This document shows positions 45,651 through 54,870 of a stretch of 64,000 nucleotides of DNA, piece by piece; position 1 is the stretch's first letter, and each line of letters opens with the position of its first letter. The notes beneath the pieces are model-generated. The model was not told the origin of the DNA, ran no database searches, and saw only the letters and a program-made list of their open reading frames with translations. The stretch lies in contig CAZXWN010000002.1 of the NCBI GenBank assembly GCA_964644695.1, positions 339,519 through 403,518 on the forward strand. The letters run 5' to 3'. The stretch comes from CAZXWN01 sp964644695 [NCBI: uncultured bacterium]. GTDB taxonomy: Bacteria > UBP4 > UBA4092. The position numbers were made by a program, and so were the translations under genes.

Positions 45651-46676
45651 ATGTTCAAACATCTTCGTTCACCAGATTTTAAAAGACTAACAAAAGCCTT
45701 ATCAGGGGGGCAGCCAGATGCTGTTCCCCTGATTGAGTTAGGGATTCACTCCAAAATTAAGCAATCAATTATGGGGAAGCCAGTGATAACTATTGAGGAT
45801 GAGATCTCCTTCATGTCTTCAATGGGATATGACTTTGTTAAAATTCAACCACACTTTCGATTGAAGTCAGGAATAACTGATAAACAAAATACTCTTCAGA
45901 ATGGTGACAGAATTTGGGCTTCTGTTCATAGTGGTTTAATTAAAACACTGGATGATGTAGAAAGATTTCCTTGGCCCAAATTAGAAGAAATAAGTTATGC
46001 ACGATTTGAAGAAGCATTTAAAGTGTTGCCCGATGGGATAGGTGTTATTGGACAGTATGGAGATATTTTTACACTGGCGTGGGAGTTGATGGGTTTTGAA
46101 TCTTTTGCTATTGCTTCATATGAAGATCCCCTAGTGATTAAATCTTTGATTGATAAAATTGGATCTATAAATTTATCAATGTTTGAAACGATGGCATCAA
46201 TGGATAAGGTAGGTGCTCTTTGGTATTCAGATGATTTGGCCTATTCTTCAGGATTATTAATGAGTCCCTCTTTTTATCGTGAATATCTATTTCCGTGGGT
46301 GAAAAAAATTGGGGATTTGGCGAAAAAAAGGAATATCCCCTTTATTTATCACAGTGATGGTTTGTTATATCCAATTATTGATGATTTGATAGGTTGTGGA
46401 GTAACATCGTTACATCCAATAGAGCCAAAAGCTATGGTCTTAAAGGAAGTCAAAGAAAGGTACCGTAATCGCTTGTCTATTTGTGGAAATATAGAACTGG
46501 ACACGTTGTGTCAGGGTACTGAAGATGAGGTCCGTCAATTAGTTTTTGATGCTTTGCGAAATGGTGCCCCTGGGGGAGGGTTTTGTCTGGGATCGAGTAA
46601 TTCTATCCCTGATTATGTGAATCCCCAAAATTATCTGGTTATGGTGGAAACTGCTTTGGAAAATGGCTGGTACTAG
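45651..46676 (+). CDS. Uroporphyrinogen decarboxylase-family protein (MtaA/CmuA-like)
   Basis: A 341-residue protein of the URO-D family (PF01208). It has PLIELGIHSKIK at the start, WYSDDLAYSSGLLMSPSFYREY, FIYHSDGLLYPIIDDLIGCG and LSICGNIELDTLCQGT. The motifs are closer to corrinoid-linked methyltransferases (MtaA/CmuA and related proteins) than to heme-pathway HemE, which carries different N-terminal arginines. The substrate is unknown and no corrinoid protein lies beside it. GGAAG and the ATG at 45651 fit better than the GTG at 45633. It follows glyQ by 31 bases and may share its transcript. Confidence 0.8.
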   Translation: MFKHLRSPDFKRLTKALSGGQPDAVPLIELGIHSKIKQSIMGKPVITIEDEISFMSSMGYDFVKIQPHFRLKSGITDKQNTLQNGDRIWASVHSGLIKTLDDVERFPWPKLEEISYARFEEAFKVLPDGIGVIGQYGDIFTLAWELMGFESFAIASYEDPLVIKSLIDKIGSINLSMFETMASMDKVGALWYSDDLAYSSGLLMSPSFYREYLFPWVKKIGDLAKKRNIPFIYHSDGLLYPIIDDLIGCGVTSLHPIEPKAMVLKEVKERYRNRLSICGNIELDTLCQGTEDEVRQLVFDALRNGAPGGGFCLGSSNSIPDYVNPQNYLVMVETALENGWY

Positions 46677-46680
46677 TTTT

Positions 46681-47970
46681 TTAGTTTAGATGATTATATA
46701 TAGTATTGAGAGTCCTTTTTACGGCACCTGCATTTGCTGTTACAGCCGATGCAGCTTTTTCACCTAAACGAATAGATTCTTTATTTGATTTAAGGAGTTT
46801 AGTGACTTCCTTCGCTAATTCTTGAGCATTTTGTACTTGAATTCCCCCACCAGATTCCAATAAGAGTTGAGCTGACTCCCTGAAATTATTCATAAAAGGT
46901 CCAAAAAGAACGGGCTTTTTCAACGCCGCTGGTTCAAGTACATTGTGACCTCCTTTACTAACAAGACTCCCTCCTATAAAGGCAACATCTGCCAGCATGA
47001 AAATATTCATTAGTTCGCCGACCGTATCGACTAGAATAATTGGATTATTTTTAATGCTGTTAGATGTTAAAGAGCTACGTCTGACTGAAGTAAAACCGTA
47101 TTCCTGAATAATCTTTTCAACCTCATTTGCGCGTTCTGGATGTCGTGGGACTAAAATGAGCCGAGTCATGGAGTGTAAATTAAGGATATTTTTATAGGCT
47201 TCTAGTATTTGTTCTTCTTCCCCAGGATGAGTAGAGCCAGCAACAAAAACTGGGGTACTTGTATCATTGAGACCAAATATTGCTCGCCACTGATACAACT
47301 CTTCATTGGATAAATGCGGGGGCGTAATATCAAACTTGATATTTCCTGTTATTTGTACTTGCTTTTGAGGTGCTCCAATGGATAGCATACGTTCTGCATC
47401 TACATTGGACTGCATTAACAGGTAAGTGACACTGGATGTGACTTTGGCCATAAACGGTTTCACCTTACGGTACCGATGAACAGATTTATCCGAGAGTCGG
47501 CCATTAATCAGGATAGATGGTATTTTTGATTTGTTACATTCTCTGAGGAAGTTGGGCCATAGTTCAGTTTCCATAATCATTACTAGTTGTGGCTGAAACA
47601 GATGTAATGCTTTTTTTACTATCCATGGAAAGTCCAGGGGGAAATAAATTATCCCATCAAAATATTTCTCATTTTGTTGTGCAATCTGATTTCCGGTAAC
47701 AGTAACAGTTGATATTAATATCGGCACTTCTGGGTGTTGGGCTTTCAACTGTTTTACTATCAGGAGGGCAGCCATAGTTTCTCCAACGGAAACAGCATGA
47801 AGCCAAATGGGTCGTTTGCCTTGAAGTCTATGAACTAACTCCAGTGGATAATATCCCAATCTCTGTGCAAAGTTTGCACGGTATTTCGGAGTAAAGAGGA
47901 TAAGCCCCAACCAGTAAGGCCAACTAATTAATACTCCAAAAATTAAAATCAGATTATAAAGGAAATACAT
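46681..47970 (-). CDS. waaA: 3-deoxy-D-manno-octulosonic acid transferase
   Basis: A 429-residue GT30 enzyme that attaches Kdo to lipid A precursor, the base of lipopolysaccharide. It starts with a membrane anchor (residues 5-28). Motifs: RPIWLHAVSVGE with the catalytic Glu, ETELWPNFL, LINGRLSDKS and GGSLVSKGGHNVLEPAAL. Presence of waaA shows that the host has an LPS-bearing outer membrane. It is the last gene of an operon with the AAC(3)-like and NanE genes (gaps of 12 and 11 bases). It ends five bases from the convergent URO-D gene. Confidence 0.95.
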   Translation of the reverse strand: MYFLYNLILIFGVLISWPYWLGLILFTPKYRANFAQRLGYYPLELVHRLQGKRPIWLHAVSVGETMAALLIVKQLKAQHPEVPILISTVTVTGNQIAQQNEKYFDGIIYFPLDFPWIVKKALHLFQPQLVMIMETELWPNFLRECNKSKIPSILINGRLSDKSVHRYRKVKPFMAKVTSSVTYLLMQSNVDAERMLSIGAPQKQVQITGNIKFDITPPHLSNEELYQWRAIFGLNDTSTPVFVAGSTHPGEEEQILEAYKNILNLHSMTRLILVPRHPERANEVEKIIQEYGFTSVRRSSLTSNSIKNNPIILVDTVGELMNIFMLADVAFIGGSLVSKGGHNVLEPAALKKPVLFGPFMNNFRESAQLLLESGGGIQVQNAQELAKEVTKLLKSNKESIRLGEKAASAVTANAGAVKRTLNTIYNHLN

Positions 47971-47982
47971 GGTTTAATTTAA

Positions 47983-48831
47983 CTAAACTTTGTCAGACAA
48001 TCCGCTTTTCTTCGGATTTAAAAGGGATTTGGCAAATTTACGACGGCGTGGACATATCCCACATTCTGGATTTTTACATAAAAGGAATAACGGGTCTTCC
48101 TTGAGAATGTGAAGAACGATATCGACTACATTTTCCGCTTTCATGACTTGCATTACGGTATTGCCGATAGGGGCTATCTGAACAATTCCCCTTTTCTGCA
48201 ATACGGATTCTAATTTCACAAAACCTTCTGAGCAACCTGGAACTTCTGATATCTCAATTTCAACGATTTTCCCATTATCATCGTATTGGCGTGCAATATC
48301 TATTCCTGTTTTATTGTTGGACCAGGGAATTGAAAGATATGGTAGCTTTGCCAAAACTTCACATGTATGAATGAGAGGATTCCTATTCATTCCTACTCCG
48401 AGCAATACTACCAGTCCACCCATTTGCGATAGTTTGTGATAAGGCGTTCCTTTACCAAGAGGCGTGCATTTGTGATGATCCTTGGCTAATTCACGTGCAA
48501 AGAAACCTAATGTAGCAGTTGAGTGAGTAGGGTGGTAGCTTCGAACAGCTCCCGGCCATAATCTGACAGCTTCTGTGATTTCTCCACATAGTGAAGGCGT
48601 CATCACAGGATTAAAAGGTGGAAAGTTAGACCATTGTTTTAGTGAGTAAGTAAATGTGGGAACCAAGAGAGTACCACGGTCCCCAACAACTTCAACAAAT
48701 GCCTCAACGACGGTTTTGGCTCCGCCGCTAACTTGTCCCATTGAGGATAAAGATGAATTAAGAGCGATTACATCACCACGGTGAATCCCTGCCTGTAAAA
48801 TTGCTTCGATAATCTGCTCTTTAGTTATCAT
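47983..48831 (-). CDS. AAC(3)-family N-acetyltransferase-like protein
   Basis: A 282-residue member of the Antibiotic_NAT family (AAC(3)/YokD). Visible motifs are NSSLSSMGQVSGGAKTVVEA, LLVPTFTYS, RSYHPTHSTATLG (with the catalytic His) and a C-terminal ECGIC cysteine cluster. Members use acetyl-CoA to acetylate amines. Here the position between nanE and waaA suggests a sugar amine of the envelope as substrate rather than an aminoglycoside. Only inference supports that. The gene is close-packed on both sides, so it is part of the operon. Confidence 0.85.
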   Translation of the reverse strand: MITKEQIIEAILQAGIHRGDVIALNSSLSSMGQVSGGAKTVVEAFVEVVGDRGTLLVPTFTYSLKQWSNFPPFNPVMTPSLCGEITEAVRLWPGAVRSYHPTHSTATLGFFARELAKDHHKCTPLGKGTPYHKLSQMGGLVVLLGVGMNRNPLIHTCEVLAKLPYLSIPWSNNKTGIDIARQYDDNGKIVEIEISEVPGCSEGFVKLESVLQKRGIVQIAPIGNTVMQVMKAENVVDIVLHILKEDPLFLLCKNPECGICPRRRKFAKSLLNPKKSGLSDKV

Positions 48832-48842
48832 CCAGTCTCCAG

Positions 48843-49544
48843 TTAAAATTTACCCCGAACAGCATTAGCAAACCGTTCGGTGATCATGATGGGGCGTGTA
48901 ATGGCTGACCCAATAACAACGGCATAGGCGCCTCTTTCCATGGCTTTCCATGCTTCTTTGGGTTCCCAGATTTTGCCTTCAGCAATAACGGGTATCTGGA
49001 GTTTCTTAGATAATTTCTTAATTAGTCCAAAATCAGGGGTTTTATCTTGTCGAGAGTAAGGAGTATATCCGGATAGAGTTGTACCGACTAAATCGGCTCC
49101 TTCTTTTGCACACTGAATACCTTCCTCGTATGTGGAGATATCGGCCATTACTAAAATGCCAGGGAAATTCTTGTGGATATTTTCTGTGATTTCCTCAAAC
49201 GTTTCACCATTTGGCCGTTTACGAGGTGTCCCATCAAGAGCCACAATATCTGAACCTGCTTTAATGACTTGCACAGCTGATTTGAATGTTGGGGTGATGA
49301 TAACGGGAATTTTTGGGAAATCTAACTTATAGATTCCAAGTACAGGAATCTTTACTGCTTTTTTGATAGCTCTGATGTCTGTCGGGCCACTGGCACGGAT
49401 GGCTACAGCTCCGGCCATTTCAGCACACTTGGCAAAAGCTGCCATAAATTTGGGACCATAACAAGGTTCACCAGGTTTGGCCTGACTTGAAACAATCAGA
49501 CCGCCTTTAATTAAGTCGAGTGGGTTAATAATTTTGGTTGTCAT
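48843..49544 (-). CDS. nanE: N-acetylmannosamine-6-phosphate 2-epimerase
   Basis: A 233-residue TIM-barrel enzyme that interconverts ManNAc-6-P and GlcNAc-6-P, used in sialic acid or amino-sugar use. Motifs: GGLIVSSQAKPGEPC, AIRASGPTDIRAIK, PVLGIYKLDF, IVALDGTPRKRPNG, DLVGTTLSGYT and PVIAEGKIWEPKEAW with the catalytic Lys and Glu region. It is the first gene of the nanE - AAC(3)-like - waaA operon. It is divergent from the GH94 gene across a 240-base gap. No nanA, nanK or sialidase is in the window, so the substrate source is unclear. Confidence 0.93.
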   Translation of the reverse strand: MTTKIINPLDLIKGGLIVSSQAKPGEPCYGPKFMAAFAKCAEMAGAVAIRASGPTDIRAIKKAVKIPVLGIYKLDFPKIPVIITPTFKSAVQVIKAGSDIVALDGTPRKRPNGETFEEITENIHKNFPGILVMADISTYEEGIQCAKEGADLVGTTLSGYTPYSRQDKTPDFGLIKKLSKKLQIPVIAEGKIWEPKEAWKAMERGAYAVVIGSAITRPIMITERFANAVRGKF

Positions 49545-49784
49545 TATGTTATAAGGATACCCTAAAAAGGGTTGTTCTTCAAGTTGAGTTTAGCGCTTTC
49601 CTCTGTATCTCAACTATTGATAAAGAAATAGTTAGATGTCTATTTGTTAAGGAAAAAGGAGCTTTTTTCTGATTTAAAGAACCAATTATTTTACAGTTTG
49701 ATTAGGAGCATCTAACTTTATTCAGACGGGACTATTATAGAATGTTTAGATTATATTATTTACTCACGAATGATGGAGACTCTT

Positions 49785-52193
49785 ATGGGCAAGTATGGAT
49801 ATTTTGATGAAAAAACAAATGCTTATGTAATTACCCGTCCGGATACTCCAGCTCCCTGGATTAATTACCTGACTAATGAAAATTACCATGCTTTGGTTTC
49901 AAATACTGGAGGTGGATTTTCTTTTGACCGCTCACCTAAAGATTCTCGGCTTATCAGGTTTCGATATAACAGTTATCCCATAGACCGGCCTGGTCGTTAT
50001 GTGTATATTCGGGACAATGAAACGGGAGAATATTGGTCTCCTACCTGGCAGCCCACACTGACTAAACTGGATTCTTATAAATGTACCCATATGCCTGGTG
50101 TGACTGCTATTGAATCTACCTACAAAGGAATTTATGTCTGTGTAGAGTATCTCGTTCCTGTTAAAGGTGACTTTGAATATTGGCGGATAACGGTCAGAAA
50201 TGAAAGTAAAAAGTCCCGCAAATTGAGTTTTTATCCCTATGCTGAACTGTGTCTCAGCCATGCCTTGATTGATTTAATCAGCCAACCGAATGACCAGCAT
50301 TTTAACCACCTTCGCTTCGATAAAGAAGACAATTCAATTTATGCTACTAAACGGTATTGGTCTGCACAGAGTGGTGTAACCGTCAAACAAGCCAATGAAG
50401 CCTGGGATCGAATGTTATTTTTTACTTCGACATTGAAGGTTTCAGCCTTTGATGGGAAACTAACGGATTTCCTGGGCCGCTACCGTTCAGAAGCCAATCC
50501 CGTAAACATTGAGAAGGGTAAACTTACTAACACGATTGTTGACTCCGGTGATGCCTGTGCCGCAATTCAGCACAATGTGACTCTTTCACCCGGCAAGTCT
50601 GTAGATTTTTTAGTCATGTTGGGTGTGGTTCCTGTAGATAAATGGAAATCAAATACTAAGTCAGTATTTAAAAAATACCGTGACTTAGATGCGTATGAAG
50701 TTGAAAAGGCCAAAGTTCAATCATGGTTTAAGGATTATTTTTCAGCCGTTCAAGTCAATACACCCGATAAAAATGTAAATCAGATGCTGAATACCTGGAA
50801 TCAACTACAAGCTCTTATGACTTATCGAGAATCCAGAAATGCATCCTATTATCACGGCGGTTTGTTGTATGGAACTGGAATGAGGGATTTAGGGCAGGAC
50901 CTTTTAGGTCCTGTGGTAACAAAGCCTGATTATGCCCGCCGTTCTGTGATTGAACTGTGTAATCACCAGTTTAAGGATGGAAGTACTCTTCATAACTTTT
51001 TCCGAGTGGGTGGGGGCGGCGAAAAAACCAACCATGGGGATACTCCTGTATGGCTTCCCATGGGAATATTTTTCTATGTAAAAGAAACGGGTGATCTTTC
51101 CATCCTTGATGAAAAAGTTTCTTATTATGATGAAGGAGAGGCCTCTGTTCTTGAACATATCTGTGGAGCGGTTGATTATCTTTATTCTCAGAGGACAAAA
51201 AGGGGGCTCTCAAAAATCTTTAATGGCGACTGGAATGATGATTTAGATTATCTGGGAAGAGATGGTAAAGGTGAAAGCCTGATGGTGTCCCAGCAGTTGG
51301 CCTATGACTGTATGGAGCTGGTATGTCTCTTCAAATACATGGGTGATTCTACTCGTACTAAGAAATATCAAAAAATGTTTGAGTCCTTGAAGAAGTCTAT
51401 TAATGACTATGGATGGGATGGTGAATGGTTTATCAGAGCAACACATGATTGTGGTCTTCCCATTGGTTCTAAAAAATGTAAGGAAGGTAAAGTCTTCATC
51501 AATTCTCAGACTTGGGCGGTTATTAGCAAGGTGGCTGAAGGAAAAAGAGCTGAGTCTTGTCTGAATGCCGTTCGTAAATACCTGGATACTCCCAAGGGAC
51601 CTAAAAAGAATGACCCTGCTTACACCAAAGTTATTCAGGACGGATATCCTCCGTTTGGGTTGATAACTCGAGAATGTCCCGGCAAAAAAGAAAATGCTTC
51701 AATATTTAACCATACCGTCAGTTGGGCGATTTTGGCAGAATGCATTCTAGGGCGAGGAGATATCGCCTTCGATTATTATAAGAAATCATTGCCGATGAGT
51801 TTTCCTCCTGCCGGTGAAGACCGGTATAAAATGGAACCGTATGTTTATGCCGAATATGTGACCAGTACGGATCATTTCTCGTTTGGGGAAGCCTCTCATG
51901 CCTGGTTAACCGGGACTGCCGCATGGATGTTTCGGGATGCCGTAGATTATATCCTCGGAGTTCGACCTGAGTATGATGGACTTCGAATCGATCCCTGTAT
52001 TCCAAAACACTGGAAGAAGTATTCAATCCATCGAAAGTTCCGTGGTGCTAATTATGAAATCACTGTGAAAAATCCCAAAGGGCTCAATAAGGGTGTGAAA
52101 TCCATTCTCGTGGATGGACAACCATTTGATGGCCAATTACTGCCTGTGTTTTCAGAAGGTGAGACCCATTACATTGAAGTGATGATGGGATGA
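49785..52193 (+). CDS. GH94 glycoside phosphorylase (cellobiose/chitobiose phosphorylase family)
   Basis: An 802-residue cytoplasmic phosphorylase that splits a beta-linked disaccharide with phosphate to give a sugar 1-phosphate. The N-terminal string YVITRPDTPAPWINYL and YWSPTWQP are typical of GH94. The catalytic acid should be an Asp in NGDWNDDLDYLG (near residue 481-485). RESRNASYYHGGLLYGTGMRD is also present. Whether the substrate is cellobiose, chitobiose or another sugar is not decided; the GH20 gene and nanE in the window hint at amino sugars. GGAG six bases before the ATG at 49785 fixes the start. Confidence 0.9.
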   Translation: MGKYGYFDEKTNAYVITRPDTPAPWINYLTNENYHALVSNTGGGFSFDRSPKDSRLIRFRYNSYPIDRPGRYVYIRDNETGEYWSPTWQPTLTKLDSYKCTHMPGVTAIESTYKGIYVCVEYLVPVKGDFEYWRITVRNESKKSRKLSFYPYAELCLSHALIDLISQPNDQHFNHLRFDKEDNSIYATKRYWSAQSGVTVKQANEAWDRMLFFTSTLKVSAFDGKLTDFLGRYRSEANPVNIEKGKLTNTIVDSGDACAAIQHNVTLSPGKSVDFLVMLGVVPVDKWKSNTKSVFKKYRDLDAYEVEKAKVQSWFKDYFSAVQVNTPDKNVNQMLNTWNQLQALMTYRESRNASYYHGGLLYGTGMRDLGQDLLGPVVTKPDYARRSVIELCNHQFKDGSTLHNFFRVGGGGEKTNHGDTPVWLPMGIFFYVKETGDLSILDEKVSYYDEGEASVLEHICGAVDYLYSQRTKRGLSKIFNGDWNDDLDYLGRDGKGESLMVSQQLAYDCMELVCLFKYMGDSTRTKKYQKMFESLKKSINDYGWDGEWFIRATHDCGLPIGSKKCKEGKVFINSQTWAVISKVAEGKRAESCLNAVRKYLDTPKGPKKNDPAYTKVIQDGYPPFGLITRECPGKKENASIFNHTVSWAILAECILGRGDIAFDYYKKSLPMSFPPAGEDRYKMEPYVYAEYVTSTDHFSFGEASHAWLTGTAAWMFRDAVDYILGVRPEYDGLRIDPCIPKHWKKYSIHRKFRGANYEITVKNPKGLNKGVKSILVDGQPFDGQLLPVFSEGETHYIEVMMG

Positions 52194-52209
52194 AATAATA
52201 ACTACTAAA

Positions 52210-52250
52210 AAAAGCCCTTGAGTTGAATGACTCAAGGGCTTTTCTTTTTT
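52210..52250. terminator. Bidirectional intrinsic terminator
   Basis: A 14-bp perfect stem (52210-52223 with 52230-52243) around TGAATG, with T runs after it on both strands. It serves the convergent GH94 and argJ genes. Confidence 0.9.
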
Positions 52251-52261
52251 ATAAAGATTCA

Positions 52262-53512
52262 CTAAGACCGATAGGACCCATTGATTTTCACATAGTCATA
52301 GGAAAAATCACAGGTCCATACATAGGATGATTGGGATCCTTCTTTGATATCAACCAATATGAGAATGTCAGAATTTTCCAACAATTTCTTGGCGTCGGAT
52401 TCTGGGAAATTAGTTGAAATACCATTCCGAGCTAATTTGATCAGCTCAAAATCTTCTTCATCTTTGGATTTTCCACCCAGTGTAATATCAACGACATCCG
52501 GATTGATTTTAACTCCTGAATAACCCGCTGCACAGATGATTCGACCCCAGTTGGCATCTGCTCCAAAGATGGCCGTTTTTACCAGAGGTGAATTAGCAAT
52601 TGCTTTTGCAATCACAAACGCATCTTTTTCGGTTTTGGCATTTTCAACAATGACTTCAACAAATTTCGTAGCACCTTCACCATCCCGTGCCATCATCTTG
52701 GCCAGTGTTGTCGTGACAAACTGGAGTGCTTCCAGGAAAACAGCATAATCTTGCGAGGATTTACTTTTTAATGTTTTGTTTCCAGCTAATCCATTAGCAA
52801 AAATGATACAGGTATCATTCGTGCTTTCATCATTATCAACCGTGACATGATTGAAACTCCGATCAACGCTGGTCTCAACCATTTTCTGTAATAATTTCTG
52901 GTCCACATTTGCATCGGTGGTTATGAAACACAACATCGTTGCATGAGGACCGGCCATCAGAGGAGCAATCATCCCGGAACCTTTACAGATAGCGCCCATT
53001 CTGCAGGTTTTTCCATCGAGTTCAAACTCCACAGAAATTGATTTCGGAAAGGTGTCTGTGGTCATGATTGCGGAAGCCGCGTCATCATTCCCTTCATGAT
53101 GCAGGGATTTTACTGCTTTGGAAATACCCTTTACGACTCTATCCATTGGCAGTGTTTGTCCAATGACACCCGTGGAGGCAACATAGACTAAATCTGATTT
53201 AATCTTAAGAGCTTTAGCTGTCTCTGTCTGCATCTTCTTTGCATCTGTAATTCCCTTTTTTCCATTGCAGGCGTTCGCATTTCCAGAATTGGCGATAATG
53301 GCCTGTCCTTTACCCTTTTTTACGGTATCAATGTCCACTAATACTGGAGCTGCTTTTACACGGTTGGTAGTGAATGTTCCTGCAGCTGTTGCAGGAACTT
53401 CGGAATAGATAAGTGCGATATCTTTTTTATTTTTCTTTTTTATCTCAGCTTCAATACCAGATGCTTTAAATCCCTTCGGGGCTGTCACGCCGCCGTCAAT
53501 GACCTTCAACAT
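52262..53512 (-). CDS. argJ: Bifunctional ornithine acetyltransferase/N-acetylglutamate synthase ArgJ
   Basis: A 416-residue enzyme of arginine synthesis that moves the acetyl group from acetylornithine to glutamate. It self-cleaves before the nucleophile threonine in the ArgJ family; the matching region here is MGAICKGSGMIAPLMAGPHATMLCF, split as KGSGMI and HATML, where the Thr of ATM is the expected nucleophile. NSGNANACNG and ASTGVIGQTLPMD are also seen. The ATG at 53512 is preceded by AAGGA, which lies inside the first codons of the alternative start at 53530, so 53512 is chosen. No other arg gene is nearby. Confidence 0.94.
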   Translation of the reverse strand: MLKVIDGGVTAPKGFKASGIEAEIKKKNKKDIALIYSEVPATAAGTFTTNRVKAAPVLVDIDTVKKGKGQAIIANSGNANACNGKKGITDAKKMQTETAKALKIKSDLVYVASTGVIGQTLPMDRVVKGISKAVKSLHHEGNDDAASAIMTTDTFPKSISVEFELDGKTCRMGAICKGSGMIAPLMAGPHATMLCFITTDANVDQKLLQKMVETSVDRSFNHVTVDNDESTNDTCIIFANGLAGNKTLKSKSSQDYAVFLEALQFVTTTLAKMMARDGEGATKFVEVIVENAKTEKDAFVIAKAIANSPLVKTAIFGADANWGRIICAAGYSGVKINPDVVDITLGGKSKDEEDFELIKLARNGISTNFPESDAKKLLENSDILILVDIKEGSQSSYVWTCDFSYDYVKINGSYRS

Positions 53513-53667
53513 TATTAGGTTTCCTTCCATGCGGGGGAAAAATAAACATTCTATTAAAAAAATATTAACTGATATTTCGATAAATATACAGATTCTTTCT
53601 TGAATTCTTGAGAGTTAAGGCGAATACACGATAAGATTAAATAATATTCCGAAGGGCTAATATCTAT

Positions 53668-54870
53668 ATGATTCCGTATTATCAACGCAACCTCTACATA
53701 CTTTCAACAACCATATTTCTGGTGTCCCTGAGTTGGAACCAGGTGATTCCTTTCTTGCCCAAATTTCTTGAGTCCATGGGGGTTGGTAATAATATTGACT
53801 GGTGGGTGGCCGCTGTATTCGGGCTGCAATCTGCTGCAGCCATGGTTTGTTTACCTTTCTGGGGAAAATTGGGGGATACCCATGGTCGTAAAATTATGAT
53901 TATCAGGGCGGGCATATTTTTATCCCTGATTTATTTTGCGATGAGTTTTTCGGTGGCACCATGGCAAGTGGCTTTATGTCGATTTCTCAATGGTGCGTTA
54001 ACAGGATTTATCCCTGGTTCATTTGCACTTATTGCGACGAATACTCCTGAAGAAGTAGCCCCTCGAAGTGTCGCTACCGCACAGATGGCCTCGTCGGCAG
54101 GTTTATTGTTAGGTCCTGTTATTGGAGGCTTTCTCGCAGATATCTTTGGATATCGGGGATCCATGGTGGTTTCCGGGGCAATTGTTTTTATTTCTACACT
54201 GACAGTTTGGGGCCTGGTTCAGGAACCTAATAAGGTAAAGCCGACCGATAAAACAAGTCTTTGGGAGGATGTGAAAACTGCGATTCGTTCAAAAGTGATG
54301 CGGTCATTGCTTTTCGCCGTTTTTGTTGCATGGATGTTTGGTGCGGCAATTGGTCCCTTCCTGGCCTTGTATTTACCTACATTACAACCAGGATTGAAGG
54401 CTTGGCTGATTGGTTTAGTCATATCTCTTCCCTCGTTAGCTCTTTTTCTTACCGCGCGTTTGTGGACGCGTATTGGCGAACGATATGGATATGACCGAAT
54501 CATAGTCATAGGACTTGTTGGTTCTGGGTGTATGGGCTTAACGGCTTTCTTTGTGCATACGTATCTGTTATTTGCTGTTTTCTTTTTTATTGGGGGTGTA
54601 TTTATGGCAGCATTGCCTCCAGCTGTGGGGGCCATTACTTGTACACGAATCGAAGAATCCTTCCGAGGTAGAGCCTATGGATTGCAACAGGCTGCCGGCA
54701 CTTCGGCGGCATTAATTGCACCGGTAGGAGCCAGTTTTGTATCTCATTTTTTCGGGCGGGCTGCAATTTTTCCTGCTGCAGGATTAGTTACTTTGACCGG
54801 AGCTTATATTGTGTGGCGACAGCTCAAACAATGGGAACCTGAAACAACCATTACCAATCGGGCCAAATAA
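53668..54870 (+). CDS. MFS transporter (MdtG-like drug/sugar efflux family)
   Basis: A 400-residue protein with 12 expected membrane segments. Loop 2-3 carries MFS motif A as WGKLGDTHGRKIM. Other strings GPVIGGFLADIFGYR (motif C-like) and FRGRAYGLQQAAGTSA fit the DHA1 multidrug group related to MdtG. The cargo is unknown. GAAGGG lies about 14 bases upstream. Its last 20 bases overlap the end of the convergent subtilase gene. Confidence 0.85.
   Translation: MIPYYQRNLYILSTTIFLVSLSWNQVIPFLPKFLESMGVGNNIDWWVAAVFGLQSAAAMVCLPFWGKLGDTHGRKIMIIRAGIFLSLIYFAMSFSVAPWQVALCRFLNGALTGFIPGSFALIATNTPEEVAPRSVATAQMASSAGLLLGPVIGGFLADIFGYRGSMVVSGAIVFISTLTVWGLVQEPNKVKPTDKTSLWEDVKTAIRSKVMRSLLFAVFVAWMFGAAIGPFLALYLPTLQPGLKAWLIGLVISLPSLALFLTARLWTRIGERYGYDRIIVIGLVGSGCMGLTAFFVHTYLLFAVFFFIGGVFMAALPPAVGAITCTRIEESFRGRAYGLQQAAGTSAALIAPVGASFVSHFFGRAAIFPAAGLVTLTGAYIVWRQLKQWEPETTITNRAK

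Noticed and set aside
47983-48831. Aminoglycoside resistance gene
   Set aside because: Family membership alone does not show resistance, and the operon context points to envelope sugars.
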